Below, one piece after another: positions 1 to 10,000 of a stretch of 36,684 nucleotides of DNA (the stretch's first letter is position 1; every line of letters begins with the position of its first letter). This stretch comes from Aureimonas sp. SK2 (GTDB taxonomy: Bacteria > Pseudomonadota > Alphaproteobacteria > Rhizobiales > Rhizobiaceae): contig NZ_JAPZDS010000024.1 in assembly GCF_029813115.1 (NCBI RefSeq), forward strand, positions 1 through 36,684. The letters are read 5' to 3'. The position numbers and the translations under genes were made by a program. Below the pieces are notes generated by a model. The model had not been told where the DNA came from. It saw only the letters and a list, made by a program, of their open reading frames with translations, and searched no databases.

Positions 1-3000
1 GACGGCCGTTGCCGCGATGATTGGATACTGCAGCGCCCCAACCTTGGTTGGTGCGGGCCGCAAAGCCAACGACATTGCCGGTGCGAGGTTCCGCTTCCTG
101 GCCGACCAATCGCCGCCATTCCTGCGCTTGTTCGTCCGACAACAAGGATGTCAGAAGGTGCGGTTCCAGCATCATCGCGGCTACGAGCCGAATGGTTCGG
201 CTTGGTCTCGGTCCGCTAATCGCTTTGAGGATAGCCGTCAGGGCAGCGCCAGCATCATTCGGCTGCTGTGCGGCTCGCGCCCAAACTCCGTCCGACAGGT
301 CCGCGAGAGCAGGTCTTTGAATAGTACGCGCTGCCGTATCCGCGACTTGGCCTGCGGCGAGCCCGAGGTTAGCGAATGTCCCGTCCGCCTCCATCCGGTC
401 CCACGCTTCAAGCACGAGGCGGCGGGTGCGGTATTCGCCGAACTGGCGGATTTCCTTCTCCTTCAGCACGCGGAAGGTTTCGGACGGGTAGTCGGCCCCT
501 TTCACATCGGCAGGATCGAGTATGTAGCGCAGCTCATCTCGCTCGAGGCGGTAGGCGCGGGCGTAGAAGGCGTCGAGATCGGCGCGCAGACGGGCGCGGC
601 GATCCTCGTCCCAGGCGAAGGGGGGGCCGTCACAACCCAGATCACGGGCGAAGGGGGCAAGGCTGTGAGAGGTGTAGGTGAGTTCCAGCACCCTTGGGAC
701 GATGAAAGCGAGGCGGGGTTCGGTGCAAAAATTCGGCGGCAGAATTGGCAACTGCTTAAAAATGAACTGCGCGAGCGTGAGGTACGACACCTTAGTTCGC
801 GTAACAAAATCTAAAATCAAAGAATTGCAGTTGGCGATTAACGCCGCCTCAAGTGGCGGCGCCATTCTTGTACAGGTTAAGAGAATTGTCTTATGTCCGA
901 CGCCCGCATAGGGAAACGCAGTCATAACGCAAGTTCTGTCTGTGGTTGCCGTCGTGGCTTCGCCGTATCCATAAAGAAAATTGCGATGCGGACATCTTTG
1001 CTCGACCTCTTCCAGGGGTACCCAGTAAAAAGGGACGGCCTCTTCATTCGGATCGCTGAGCTGGTCAGGTGTGAGCTCGGGCAAGACGCGGTGGCCTCGA
1101 TCTTCGCCGCGTGCTCGGTAGTCCGACGCCCGATGATTGTAGATGTCGAACATCTTTGACTCAAACAACGGCACATATCGCTTTTGCCCAAGCGTCCATT
1201 CTGTTCCTTTCCGCGAGAATCCCGCTTCGGCCAATTGTGAGGCGGTGCGGAATAGGTGGCTGTCGTTCGACATATGGAACATCGTCATGAACGATGCGTC
1301 CCAAGGGTTGCCGTCCTTACCTTTGCCCTCGTCGATAAACACCGGGGTGTTGGCGTAGATCTTCGCCGTCAATTCGGCATCGGCGCGGGAGCGGAACACC
1401 GGCGCGGTCTTAGTGTTCGGGTTGATGGCGGCGATAGCCTGCGGCGAGAGGGTGAAGTTGCGCTCGGGTTCGGCCAGTTGCGCGGGCTCGGTCAGGAAGA
1501 AGGCGAAATGCGCGGCTTTTTGCTCGCGGCCAAAAGTGAGAAGCGCGAACTTGAAGCTGCGATGCACACTCGCGAAAAGCGGCCCCGAGTTTTCAAAATC
1601 CACTAGCCGCGCCAGCCGTTTCTTATCGACTAGATGCGCGAAGAAGGGTGCAGTTGTAGCGTCGGTGGCGATGCCCGTGGGCACAATCACCCCGGCGCGC
1701 TGCCGCGCGAGGTTTGCAAACAACTCGGCAAAAAGCGCATAGGTGTTCACGTCTCCCCGCCCTGTCAGGGCGAAGCGCCCGCCGTCCTCGCCCGGTGCGC
1801 GGACGAATTCGCTGGTCGCTTCGGCCTCACGCTTGGCAGCAGTAAAGGCGTCGTGCAAGGCGCGCTCTGCGCTACCCTCAGGCGCCTTTTCCAGCGCCTT
1901 GATCAGCCGGTCCCGCGCGGCCTTGTTTTGGGCACCCGCGATCTCGGGTGAGCGGGCGGCGAAGAATTCCTGTTCTTGCAGCTTGATCCGCTCCCACGGC
2001 GGGTTGCCTAGCACCACGTCGAAGCCACCGCGCTGCATGAAATCCGGGAATTCCAGCGGCCAGTGGAAGGCATGGGCGCTGCGTGCGGCATCAACGGCCG
2101 CGCCGAACATTGGGCCGAACGGCTGCACGCCCCGCAACCATTCCCATATGGTGCCCGATGTCGGCACCATCTCTGCGCCTCTGCGTGGCATCCCGTCAGG
2201 CCCCGCCTGGGGGCCGCCCTTCTTTTTCGGCAGCAGAAAGGCGGCGACATAGTGATCGCAGGCCGTCTCAAGTTGCCAAACGGATGCGCCTCGCGCGGTC
2301 AGGGCATGCAAGCGAGCAGCCTTGGATTCTATCTGCTCGACAGTATTCTCGGGCATGGCGCGGAGCGCCTCGAAGTCCCGCATGAGGTCATGCGCGCGAT
2401 TGAATCCAAAGCCCTTCGCGATACGGTCCTTCTCGCCCTTTTCCCGCTTGTTCTTCTGCGCGTAGTGCCTCGCCACCTCCTTGTCGTCGCCGGACAGCGG
2501 CTTGTGGGCGGCATCGGAAATGCCCTGTTCCAGCACCTTCAGGTCGAACACGCCCAGGAGCGAGTCGCCGCACCGAATCTGGGCGTCGAAGAAGCCGAGC
2601 GGTAGGCCGGGGTCCACCGTCTCGATCCAGAGTGCAACCTTAGTCAGCTCGACCGCCATCGGGTTGCGGTCCACCCCATAGATGCAGTAGCGAGCGACAT
2701 CGCGGAGTGCATGGCGGAAGTCCGCCAGCGACGGCGTTCCATCGGCGCGAATGCGGGCAAGCCGCGTGGCGATGCGGCGAGCGGCTGCAAGCAGGAAGTG
2801 GCCAGATCCACAGGCCGGGTCGATGACGCTTAGCTTCAGGAGCGCATCGGCTGGATCGGAGGCTTCTGTCTCCGTTTTGTCGAGCACGGGGTCGAGCGCC
2901 GTATCGAGAAGCGCCTGAACCAGGCTGTCTGGCGTATAGTAGGAGCCGGTCGTCTTCCGCTGATTTCCCTTCTGCTCGGCGGCTTCTGAGGCGAAGACGA

Positions 3001-4285
3001 GCCTCTTGCCGTCGTCGCCAAGCTGCGGCTGGAGTTCGAGCAGGGATTCATAGACCGAGCCAAGCTCCTCGGTCTCCATCGCGCGCCAGTTCACCGGCGT
3101 CATGCCGGTTTTGTCGGAAAGCCAGGAGAGGCGGTAGAGCGCCTCCATGAAGGCGCGATTGCGCAGGCGCGCCGTTTCGAGATGCGGCAGCTTGTCGTCA
3201 CTGAAAAGGCCACCAAGTGCCGGCAGGCCGAGCGCGTCCTGCCCATGGGCAAGCGCGCGGAAGACGATCTTGACGCCCTCGTACCGGTCGTGATGCTTAT
3301 CCCAGGTGGCCGCACGGATGCATGAGGCTCGCAGCGTCGCGAGGCTGTAGCCGTCGCGGTAGAGCTTGCGGGCGTCCTGTGTCGCGGTTTCGGGATGGAG
3401 CAGAGTCCGATCTTCAGCCACCATCAAGAAGATCAGGCGATACACGAGGCGTAGCAGCTCGTTGAACCACTCGGTCAGATCAATCTCGCCCGACTTCAGG
3501 CGCGCGGCGAGATCAGGATTCGCTTCGAGGAAGCCCGAGCCGAGTACCCGGAGCGCGATTTCAACCTGCGCTGCCAGCCGATCGCGTGCGGCCTCGCCTT
3601 CGCGGGAGCCGGCCTCACGCCAACGCTCCAGCGCACAATCCGTAGCCGGCGCGCCTGCGGCGCCGAATCGTGTCCGGTGAATCAGCGACCAGAGGACCGC
3701 AAAGGAAGCGGCATCCTCATTCGTGAATATCTGAGCGAGATCAGCTTCGACATATGCCGGCCGCGTCAGCGAGGCGTTGTCGCGCATGAGGCGCAGGACG
3801 GTCCCATTCGTGACCAGCCCCCAAAGCGCGTCATCATTGTCGTTGAGATAATCTTGGAGCGCGAAAGCCGGGGACCGCGAACGGTCTGTCGAAAGTGTCG
3901 GACTGCGGCGATCGAGCTTTTCCTCGGACGGCGGCACCACGACAACCGGGATACGTCCACCGGCGAGGAAAGAGAGCGCGCTATCAGTCGGGACAAGATC
4001 ATCGAAGCCGAAGGTTTCCGTGAGGAAGGCGCGCACGAAGCGTCGGGTCGCCTCGAACGAGGGGTTTTGGAGCTTCGCGAAGGCATCGAAATGGGACTGG
4101 CCGACGCGGAAGGACGTTGAAATCTCCTCGCGGATCGTCAGTCCCTTGCGGATGCGATAATCTTCTTCGGCCTGATCGGAGGCTTGCCGACGGTCGATGC
4201 TGGCGACCACGGCCGGGGCGATGAGATTGCCTTCCAGCGTAAGCGATGGCCATGCCGACATATCAGTGACGGGTTTACGCGCCAT
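1..4285 (-). CDS. Eco57I-like N6-adenine DNA methylase, DrmMI-like (C-terminus beyond window)
   Basis: Probable adenine-N6 methyltransferase that would mark host DNA within a helicase-methylase defence operon. The frame is open from the ATG at 4285 to the left edge, giving 1428 visible residues and no stop, so the gene is partial. The SAM-binding motif I (DPACGSGHF) is at about residues 489-497 and the catalytic motif IV (NPPW) at about 761-764. About 260 residues separate them, more than in small methylases but usual for large Eco57I/PglX/DrmMI-type enzymes. The N-terminal region has a WGLVTNG signature near 155-161, as in N-domains of type IIG-like enzymes. I see no convincing PD-(D/E)XK nuclease centre there, although an EEK at 121-123 leaves some doubt. 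It starts 3 bp after the SNF2 gene stop, so it is almost certainly co-translated. Methylase identity is firm; assignment to DISARM rather than another system is inference. Confidence 0.88.
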   Translation of the reverse strand, partial: MARKPVTDMSAWPSLTLEGNLIAPAVVASIDRRQASDQAEEDYRIRKGLTIREEISTSFRVGQSHFDAFAKLQNPSFEATRRFVRAFLTETFGFDDLVPTDSALSFLAGGRIPVVVVPPSEEKLDRRSPTLSTDRSRSPAFALQDYLNDNDDALWGLVTNGTVLRLMRDNASLTRPAYVEADLAQIFTNEDAASFAVLWSLIHRTRFGAAGAPATDCALERWREAGSREGEAARDRLAAQVEIALRVLGSGFLEANPDLAARLKSGEIDLTEWFNELLRLVYRLIFLMVAEDRTLLHPETATQDARKLYRDGYSLATLRASCIRAATWDKHHDRYEGVKIVFRALAHGQDALGLPALGGLFSDDKLPHLETARLRNRAFMEALYRLSWLSDKTGMTPVNWRAMETEELGSVYESLLELQPQLGDDGKRLVFASEAAEQKGNQRKTTGSYYTPDSLVQALLDTALDPVLDKTETEASDPADALLKLSVIDPACGSGHFLLAAARRIATRLARIRADGTPSLADFRHALRDVARYCIYGVDRNPMAVELTKVALWIETVDPGLPLGFFDAQIRCGDSLLGVFDLKVLEQGISDAAHKPLSGDDKEVARHYAQKNKREKGEKDRIAKGFGFNRAHDLMRDFEALRAMPENTVEQIESKAARLHALTARGASVWQLETACDHYVAAFLLPKKKGGPQAGPDGMPRRGAEMVPTSGTIWEWLRGVQPFGPMFGAAVDAARSAHAFHWPLEFPDFMQRGGFDVVLGNPPWERIKLQEQEFFAARSPEIAGAQNKAARDRLIKALEKAPEGSAERALHDAFTAAKREAEATSEFVRAPGEDGGRFALTGRGDVNTYALFAELFANLARQRAGVIVPTGIATDATTAPFFAHLVDKKRLARLVDFENSGPLFASVHRSFKFALLTFGREQKAAHFAFFLTEPAQLAEPERNFTLSPQAIAAINPNTKTAPVFRSRADAELTAKIYANTPVFIDEGKGKDGNPWDASFMTMFHMSNDSHLFRTASQLAEAGFSRKGTEWTLGQKRYVPLFESKMFDIYNHRASDYRARGEDRGHRVLPELTPDQLSDPNEEAVPFYWVPLEEVEQRCPHRNFLYGYGEATTATTDRTCVMTAFPYAGVGHKTILLTCTRMAPPLEAALIANCNSLILDFVTRTKVSYLTLAQFIFKQLPILPPNFCTEPRLAFIVPRVLELTYTSHSLAPFARDLGCDGPPFAWDEDRRARLRADLDAFYARAYRLERDELRYILDPADVKGADYPSETFRVLKEKEIRQFGEYRTRRLVLEAWDRMEADGTFANLGLAAGQVADTAARTIQRPALADLSDGVWARAAQQPNDAGAALTAILKAISGPRPSRTIRLVAAMMLEPHLLTSLLSDEQAQEWRRLVGQEAEPRTGNVVGFAARTNQGWGAAVSNHRGNGR

Positions 4286-4288
4286 GGC

Positions 4289-7054
4289 TCAGGCCTCCCC
4301 CGGCATCAGTGTGAAAAGACCGATGGCGTCCGGTGGCAGCACGGCCTCCACAGTGACGCGGGACGCAGATCCAGAGGCGACGCGGAGGCGCGCGTGATCC
4401 TGCATAAGCTCTTCCGCACGCGACTGAACGAATTCGGCGATCGATCCTTCGAGCAGGCCGGGCAGCTCTTCCTTGGCCTTGGCGACAAATCTGTCCCGCG
4501 CGACAGGTGCGAGATCGGCCGTCGCGGGGGCATTGAGCAGTTCGCGCGCGTCTTCGCCGACCGCCACGATCCGCGTCCCCTGAAGCGCCACCAGAGCCGC
4601 TTCCTCCGCTAGGAGCAGTCGTTCCTTGCGGGCATGAACGGTCAGCTTGAAGCGGATACGCAAGAGCGCCAGGCGGGTCACCTGCTGGACGGCGGTGGTC
4701 GGCCAAGCGCCGACACGACCGATACCCAGCCCCGCCAAGGATTCGGGGTCGAGCGACGCCTCCACCAGCGCTTCGGCAAGCGTCGCTGTCAGGGGGTGCG
4801 TTCTGGTAAGCAGCGCCGTGCCCGATGGTGCAGGCTCCATCGTCGCCAGGCGCACCGATCCTTTCAGATCGTGTTCGGCCAAACGCTTGCGCAGCCCGGC
4901 ATCGAGGGCGTCGACATGGGCTAGAAGCAAGGCTTTCCTGGGTTCCAGAGGTATACCGAAACGCGCCATCGCTCGTTCGACGAAAACGCGCGCATCAGCA
5001 GGTGAGCCGAGTAGCGCGCGGACCTTTTCCCATTCCGGCGCGACTTCCTGCGGTTTCATGGCGTTCTGTGCGAAACGCGCGCGCGACTTCCTCTCGTTCT
5101 CGGAGGCGTCACGCCACCGCGCTTCCACGGCTTTCACGCTGTCCTCGAAGCGGAGGTCGAGCGTCAGCTGGGGACTTCCGCGACGACGCAGCATCATCGA
5201 TGCCATCAGGGCGTCCGTCACAGGCCCTCGCTCCTCCGGGAGCGGTACGGTCACGCCCGTTGCCTTGCGGATTTCCTCGGCCTTTCGAAGGATAACCTCA
5301 AGCACTGCGCCGTCGATTGCGCTGTCAGGCGAGAACATCATGATCGACCGGACAAGGTCTGCCGGCTGGCCGAAACGATCGACCCGCCCTTCGCGCTGCT
5401 GGTGCCGGGTCGGATTCCACGACAGGTCGTAATGGACGACCGTGTCGAAGAGCTGTTGCAGGTTGATCCCTTCCGACAGGCAGTCGGTGGCGACGAGAAG
5501 ACGCTGGGCCGGCTTTTCCTCGTCCGAAGGGGCCATGTCGGCGACACGATCACGGCGCTCATCCGGCGTAAGAACGCCCGTCACAGCTTCGATGGTCAGT
5601 TTCGGGAAGGCTTTGCGCAGACCATCGCGAACGTGCTCGGCCGTCGCCAGATAGCGGCAGAAGACGACGGGATTTGCACCCTTTTTGATGATTGGTGTCA
5701 GCGTCTCGATCAAAGCGGCCAGCTTCGGATCGGGCTTGCCGACCAACTCCTCGGTGCGCTTCACCAGTGCGAGGAGCGCCGGATCGACATTGAATGCCGT
5801 ACCGGGCTCGAGATCGACCGCGTCCTCGTCGTCGCCGTCGTCATCGTAAATTTGAGGCTCGAGGCGTTCGCTCTCGCTCGACATGCGGTTCCGCAATGCG
5901 CTCAGAGCGGCGGCCGGCGAAGAGCCGACGCAGCGCATCAATGCAAGCGTGCCCCAGAAGGCGAGACGTTGTTCCCGCTGCCCCGATCCCGCCTGGGAGA
6001 CGATACCGAAGCAGTAGTCGAGAACAGCTTCCTGGAAATCTCGATGGGCGTCGGACAAATGATAGGCAAACTCGGTGGTTTCATGTTTCGGGAAGGCGCG
6101 GTCCTCGTCCCAATCCCCGGTGACGAGATCGATCCTGCGCCGTTGCACGAAATGCCGGGCCAGACGTTCACGATACCGCGTGTCCTCGAAGTCCATCGAG
6201 GCGAATGACGGATCGATCAGCGAGAGGAGGCGCGCGAAAGCCTCCTCATCCCCGGAATGCGGCGTTGCGGTCAGAAAGATCATCCGGCGATCCGGATTCC
6301 GAGCCAGGCCCTGCAGAAGGTCGAAGCGCTGCTGCTTGCCCTTATGTGTTCCCACGCAGGCATGGGCTTCGTCGACGATGACGAAGTCCGGGCAGGCGCG
6401 CGCGAAACCCTCGCGGCGTTTCTCAGCCTTGATGTAGTCGAGGCTGACGACCGTGAAGGGATAAGCCTCAAACAGAGTCTGGGCGAGTGGCAGACCCCGT
6501 TCCAACCGGCTCGCGGTGCTGGAAGTGACCGGAACAGCGTCAATCCCGAAGCGGGCCTTCAGTTCTCCGAGCCATTGTTCGACGAGATGCGGTGGGCAAA
6601 GCACCGAAAACGCATCTACTTCGCCCCGGTCCATCAGCTCGCGCAAGATGAGGCCGGCTTCGATCGTCTTTCCGATGCCGACGTCATCCGCGATCAGAAG
6701 GCGCGGCGCCGCCATGCGAAGCGCCATAAGTAGAGGAACAAGCTGGTAGGTTCGTGGTTCAAAGGCAAGTTGGGCTGCGGACCTGAAGGGGCCTGCGCCA
6801 CGGCGAAGCGTCAGCCGCATCGCATCAGCCAGCAATGCCGCTTTGGCTTGAACCGTCGCCGCCGCATCGACCGGGAGATCGAAGCGGGCGGGCTCGACCG
6901 GCCAGAGTTCGAGCGCTGGATCGAGGACGACGGTATCGTTCCCGCCGCCCGAGAGCGGACGGAGCGCGAGTATCCCATCCCGGGGCGACGGTAGCGCAAC
7001 CCACTCACGTCCGCGCGCTCGCACCAGGTCTCCCGGAGCAAAGTTCATCGTCAT
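4289..7054 (-). CDS. SNF2-family helicase/translocase, DrmD-like
   Basis: Superfamily 2 SNF2-type ATPase expected to translocate on double-stranded DNA. With the ATG at 7054 the product has 921 residues. Visible motifs are Walker A (GIGKT, about 126-130) in the typical DDVGIGKTIEAGLI context, Walker B DEAH (228-231), motif III LTATPHSG (261-268) and motif VI QQREGRVDRFGQ near 551-563. An acidic DDDGDDED stretch lies before the C-terminal RecA domain, and about 330 further residues follow the helicase core. A longer frame reaches 7096 but overlaps the upstream gene; the ATG at 7054 has a GGGAATGAG-like ribosome site and lies 4 bp after the upstream stop. An alternative ATG is at 7048. Being directly followed by the methylase matches the drmD-drmMI order of class 1 DISARM. 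The family is clear; the exact defence system is inferred. Confidence 0.88.
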   Translation of the reverse strand: MTMNFAPGDLVRARGREWVALPSPRDGILALRPLSGGGNDTVVLDPALELWPVEPARFDLPVDAAATVQAKAALLADAMRLTLRRGAGPFRSAAQLAFEPRTYQLVPLLMALRMAAPRLLIADDVGIGKTIEAGLILRELMDRGEVDAFSVLCPPHLVEQWLGELKARFGIDAVPVTSSTASRLERGLPLAQTLFEAYPFTVVSLDYIKAEKRREGFARACPDFVIVDEAHACVGTHKGKQQRFDLLQGLARNPDRRMIFLTATPHSGDEEAFARLLSLIDPSFASMDFEDTRYRERLARHFVQRRRIDLVTGDWDEDRAFPKHETTEFAYHLSDAHRDFQEAVLDYCFGIVSQAGSGQREQRLAFWGTLALMRCVGSSPAAALSALRNRMSSESERLEPQIYDDDGDDEDAVDLEPGTAFNVDPALLALVKRTEELVGKPDPKLAALIETLTPIIKKGANPVVFCRYLATAEHVRDGLRKAFPKLTIEAVTGVLTPDERRDRVADMAPSDEEKPAQRLLVATDCLSEGINLQQLFDTVVHYDLSWNPTRHQQREGRVDRFGQPADLVRSIMMFSPDSAIDGAVLEVILRKAEEIRKATGVTVPLPEERGPVTDALMASMMLRRRGSPQLTLDLRFEDSVKAVEARWRDASENERKSRARFAQNAMKPQEVAPEWEKVRALLGSPADARVFVERAMARFGIPLEPRKALLLAHVDALDAGLRKRLAEHDLKGSVRLATMEPAPSGTALLTRTHPLTATLAEALVEASLDPESLAGLGIGRVGAWPTTAVQQVTRLALLRIRFKLTVHARKERLLLAEEAALVALQGTRIVAVGEDARELLNAPATADLAPVARDRFVAKAKEELPGLLEGSIAEFVQSRAEELMQDHARLRVASGSASRVTVEAVLPPDAIGLFTLMPGEA

Positions 7055-7058
7055 CAGC

Positions 7059-10000
7059 TCATTCCCCGAACATCGAGCGCATCGCGTCGGGTACACCCGC
7101 AGTGACAGCTTCTGGTAACTCGAACAGCGTCCAGCCCTTGGCTTCCGCTTCCTGGCGCGTTGTCTCCGTAAGGGGAGAGATGCACGCGGCTACGAAATGA
7201 CTGCGCCACGCGAAACTCATTTCCTGATCGGAGAATGTGATGGCGGATCCATCCGGGGCGGGAAGTCCGACCTCCCTGAAGGCGTTCACCCATTCGCCGG
7301 CCTCTGCAGCCTGATCCGCGGTTGCGAGCACCACCTGACCCCGTGCCAGATCGACCAGCATCTGTTTGGCTTCGTCGCGTGTGCGGTCGATCAACTCGTG
7401 ATCGGGTTGGTTGAAATAGGAAAGCAGGCAACGATAGCAGCCACGGACACACGACTCCTCGTCGTGGCTGACGAGCAGCTTGGCATCGCCAGCAGCGATA
7501 GCGTCGTCGACCCGGTCGAAGTGCATCAGGATCAGCGCCTCTCGGGCAACCCTCCCGAGGGCCTGAGGATCCTCGATCAGACGGCTCAAAACCCCTGCGC
7601 CACCTTCTGTGGCTTCGTAAGCCAGGACAGCACGACGATTGTCGCGGGCGGGGAGCGGCTCACCGAGAATCTCGCCTTCTTCCAATTGGAAGACGACCTC
7701 GATGCCTCTCATGAAAGCATGTTGAACCGTCGCGATGGTCTCTGGCGCATAGGCTGTGGGATCATTGAAACGGAAGAGAAGCGCGTTCTTGTGATCGCGA
7801 ACGATGGGAACGATCCGAACCGGCTTCACGACATCGGGCGGTACATCGACATCGGGGTCTTCATCACTTGACTTTGCCCAATAGCCGCTCCGTGGATCGA
7901 TGTGAAATCCGAAGACGGTCTGATTTGCGCGCCGCTTTAGTCCTTTGTTGATGCGACTGATCTCGGCACTGTTCGCGTATTGCAGATTGAAGATCGAGGC
8001 GTCGTCACAGCGGAAGTGGGCTTCAGTGATTTGTGCGCGACCATCTCGTTTCGGCCAGGAGAATACGGTCTGGATGTCAAAGCCCTGCCGGACGCGTTCT
8101 TCATCGTTCGCCGTGATCCGTTCAGCCGGAGCAGCTTCCACATTGTCGATCCGGAGCGTCCGCTGTACCGGCACCTCACCCGCCATCGGGGCATTGCAGG
8201 CGTGGCAGCGCTCGACCTCGCCGTCATGACAAGCGCCGCAGTTTGAGCAGATGAAGATGTCTTTCGTCGCCAGCTCCGATCCATCTCCCGTTCGGACTTC
8301 TGGCGGCAGCTTCGCCTTCATGACCCGGTAGGCGCGCCCTTCGTGATAAATCAGGCTGCGTGGCCCAAATTCCGAAATGGCGAGGAAGCGGGCGCGCTGG
8401 AGGAATGAACCAGCTTTTCCCTCTCCTGGGATAAAGGCGTAGAGAGGCAGGCGTGGGAAATTGTAGCCCGGCAAAAAGCCTTCCGTCGCAAGATAGCGAT
8501 AGGAATAGAAGTCAGAGCCGTTCGAGGCTTTGCCCTGTTCAAGAATGGTGATCTGGTCGCTTGCCTGCATCTGCGCTGCTTTGATGCGACGGCGATCCGC
8601 GCCCGAAAGACCCGTGATCTCGGAGCGCGCGTTGGCCTCCATCAACTGCGTTCGGGCTGAGTTGTAGAGTTCCCGCCAGCGATCGAAGGCAAGGTCGAAA
8701 TCCTGCGGCGCTCGTTGGGCCACCGCAGATACGAAATCGTCGGGATCGCTCATCCAAACCGGCTTACGGCCATCCACGGATGCAAGAATTTGATCGAGCA
8801 CGCGCTTCATCGGGGCGTGTGCCGCGACCGCCAGTGCTGGCCGATCGATGATGTCGTGAATCTCTTGCTTCAGGGGGTAGCCCGTCTCCGTCAGGTCGAG
8901 AATTTCCGGGATGTCCGGCGACAGGGCGAGTTTCGCTTCGGCCAGCCAGATGGCATGAAGGTGTGAACGCACGAGCTCTTCGTTGGTGATGTCGAGAGCC
9001 GGCGGGCGGACAACGCCGGAGACCATTTCGTTGCGCCGCTCGAAGAAATACTGGTCATGCGGCGATTGGGCGGCGCAATAGGTCACAATGACGGCGGCCT
9101 GTCCGGAGCGCCCGGCGCGGCCAGCGCGCTGCGCGTAATTCGCCGGCGTCGGTGGCACATTGCGCAGATAGACGGCATTGAGCGCCGAGATATCGACGCC
9201 TAGCTCCATCGTCGGAGAGCAGAAGAGGGCGGGTAGGAACTGTTCCGACTCTCCCACAGCATTGAGTTCGGCAGCGTTTGCAGCAAGGTTCTCCCGGTCT
9301 TCCTTTTCGTACCTGAAGCGCCACTCGCGCCATTCGCGCTGCCTCTGCGATACTTGGGCCGTATGTTCACGGCCTTCGAGTCCCCAAAAACTGCTCCCGC
9401 CCGCTTTCAGATCGGCGGCAATGTCATGGTAGAGATCGTGGAAGTAGCGATTTCCTTGCGCCGTGCCGGCTTGGATGGCTTCGCCCGGTATGATCCGAAC
9501 GGCTGACGGCGATAAACGCCAACCTTGCAAATCCGCCTCTATGTCGACGCGGGATACCAGACCCTCGCGGGCCAGAAGTTCCATCAAGCCCGTCAAGACG
9601 GTCAGGTAGTCATCCTTGCCGAGCTTGTTTCCTAGGACGCTCTTGCGATTGATGAGGCGGCCGATACGGGAATTATGTCCTGCGCGAACAATCGTCTGCT
9701 CTTCCCGGAGCCCAACCCGGTCTTTGCCTGGAGCCTGCAGGAACAGTGTCGTGCGGCTTCTGGGCGTCTCCTTCGCGTCGATGGACCAAGGTGTACGCAG
9801 GAGATTCCGGGATTTTTGGGCAACGGTGTCGAGGACGGTCAGATCAAGCGCCTCCGTTCCGACGGCGAGACCGTCGAGCATGGCGCCGAGGATCGTTTTC
9901 AGCATCTCCTTGCGCTTCGAAACGTCCAGCGTGGCAATGTCAGGCAGGATGGCCGCAAGGCGCTCTGTGTCCTCTGCGACCTCATCGAGCCCAATGAACG

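Noticed and set aside
17-814. Plus-strand frames on the left edge
   Set aside because: They are antisense to the open methylase frame, which continues unbroken from 4285 to position 1.
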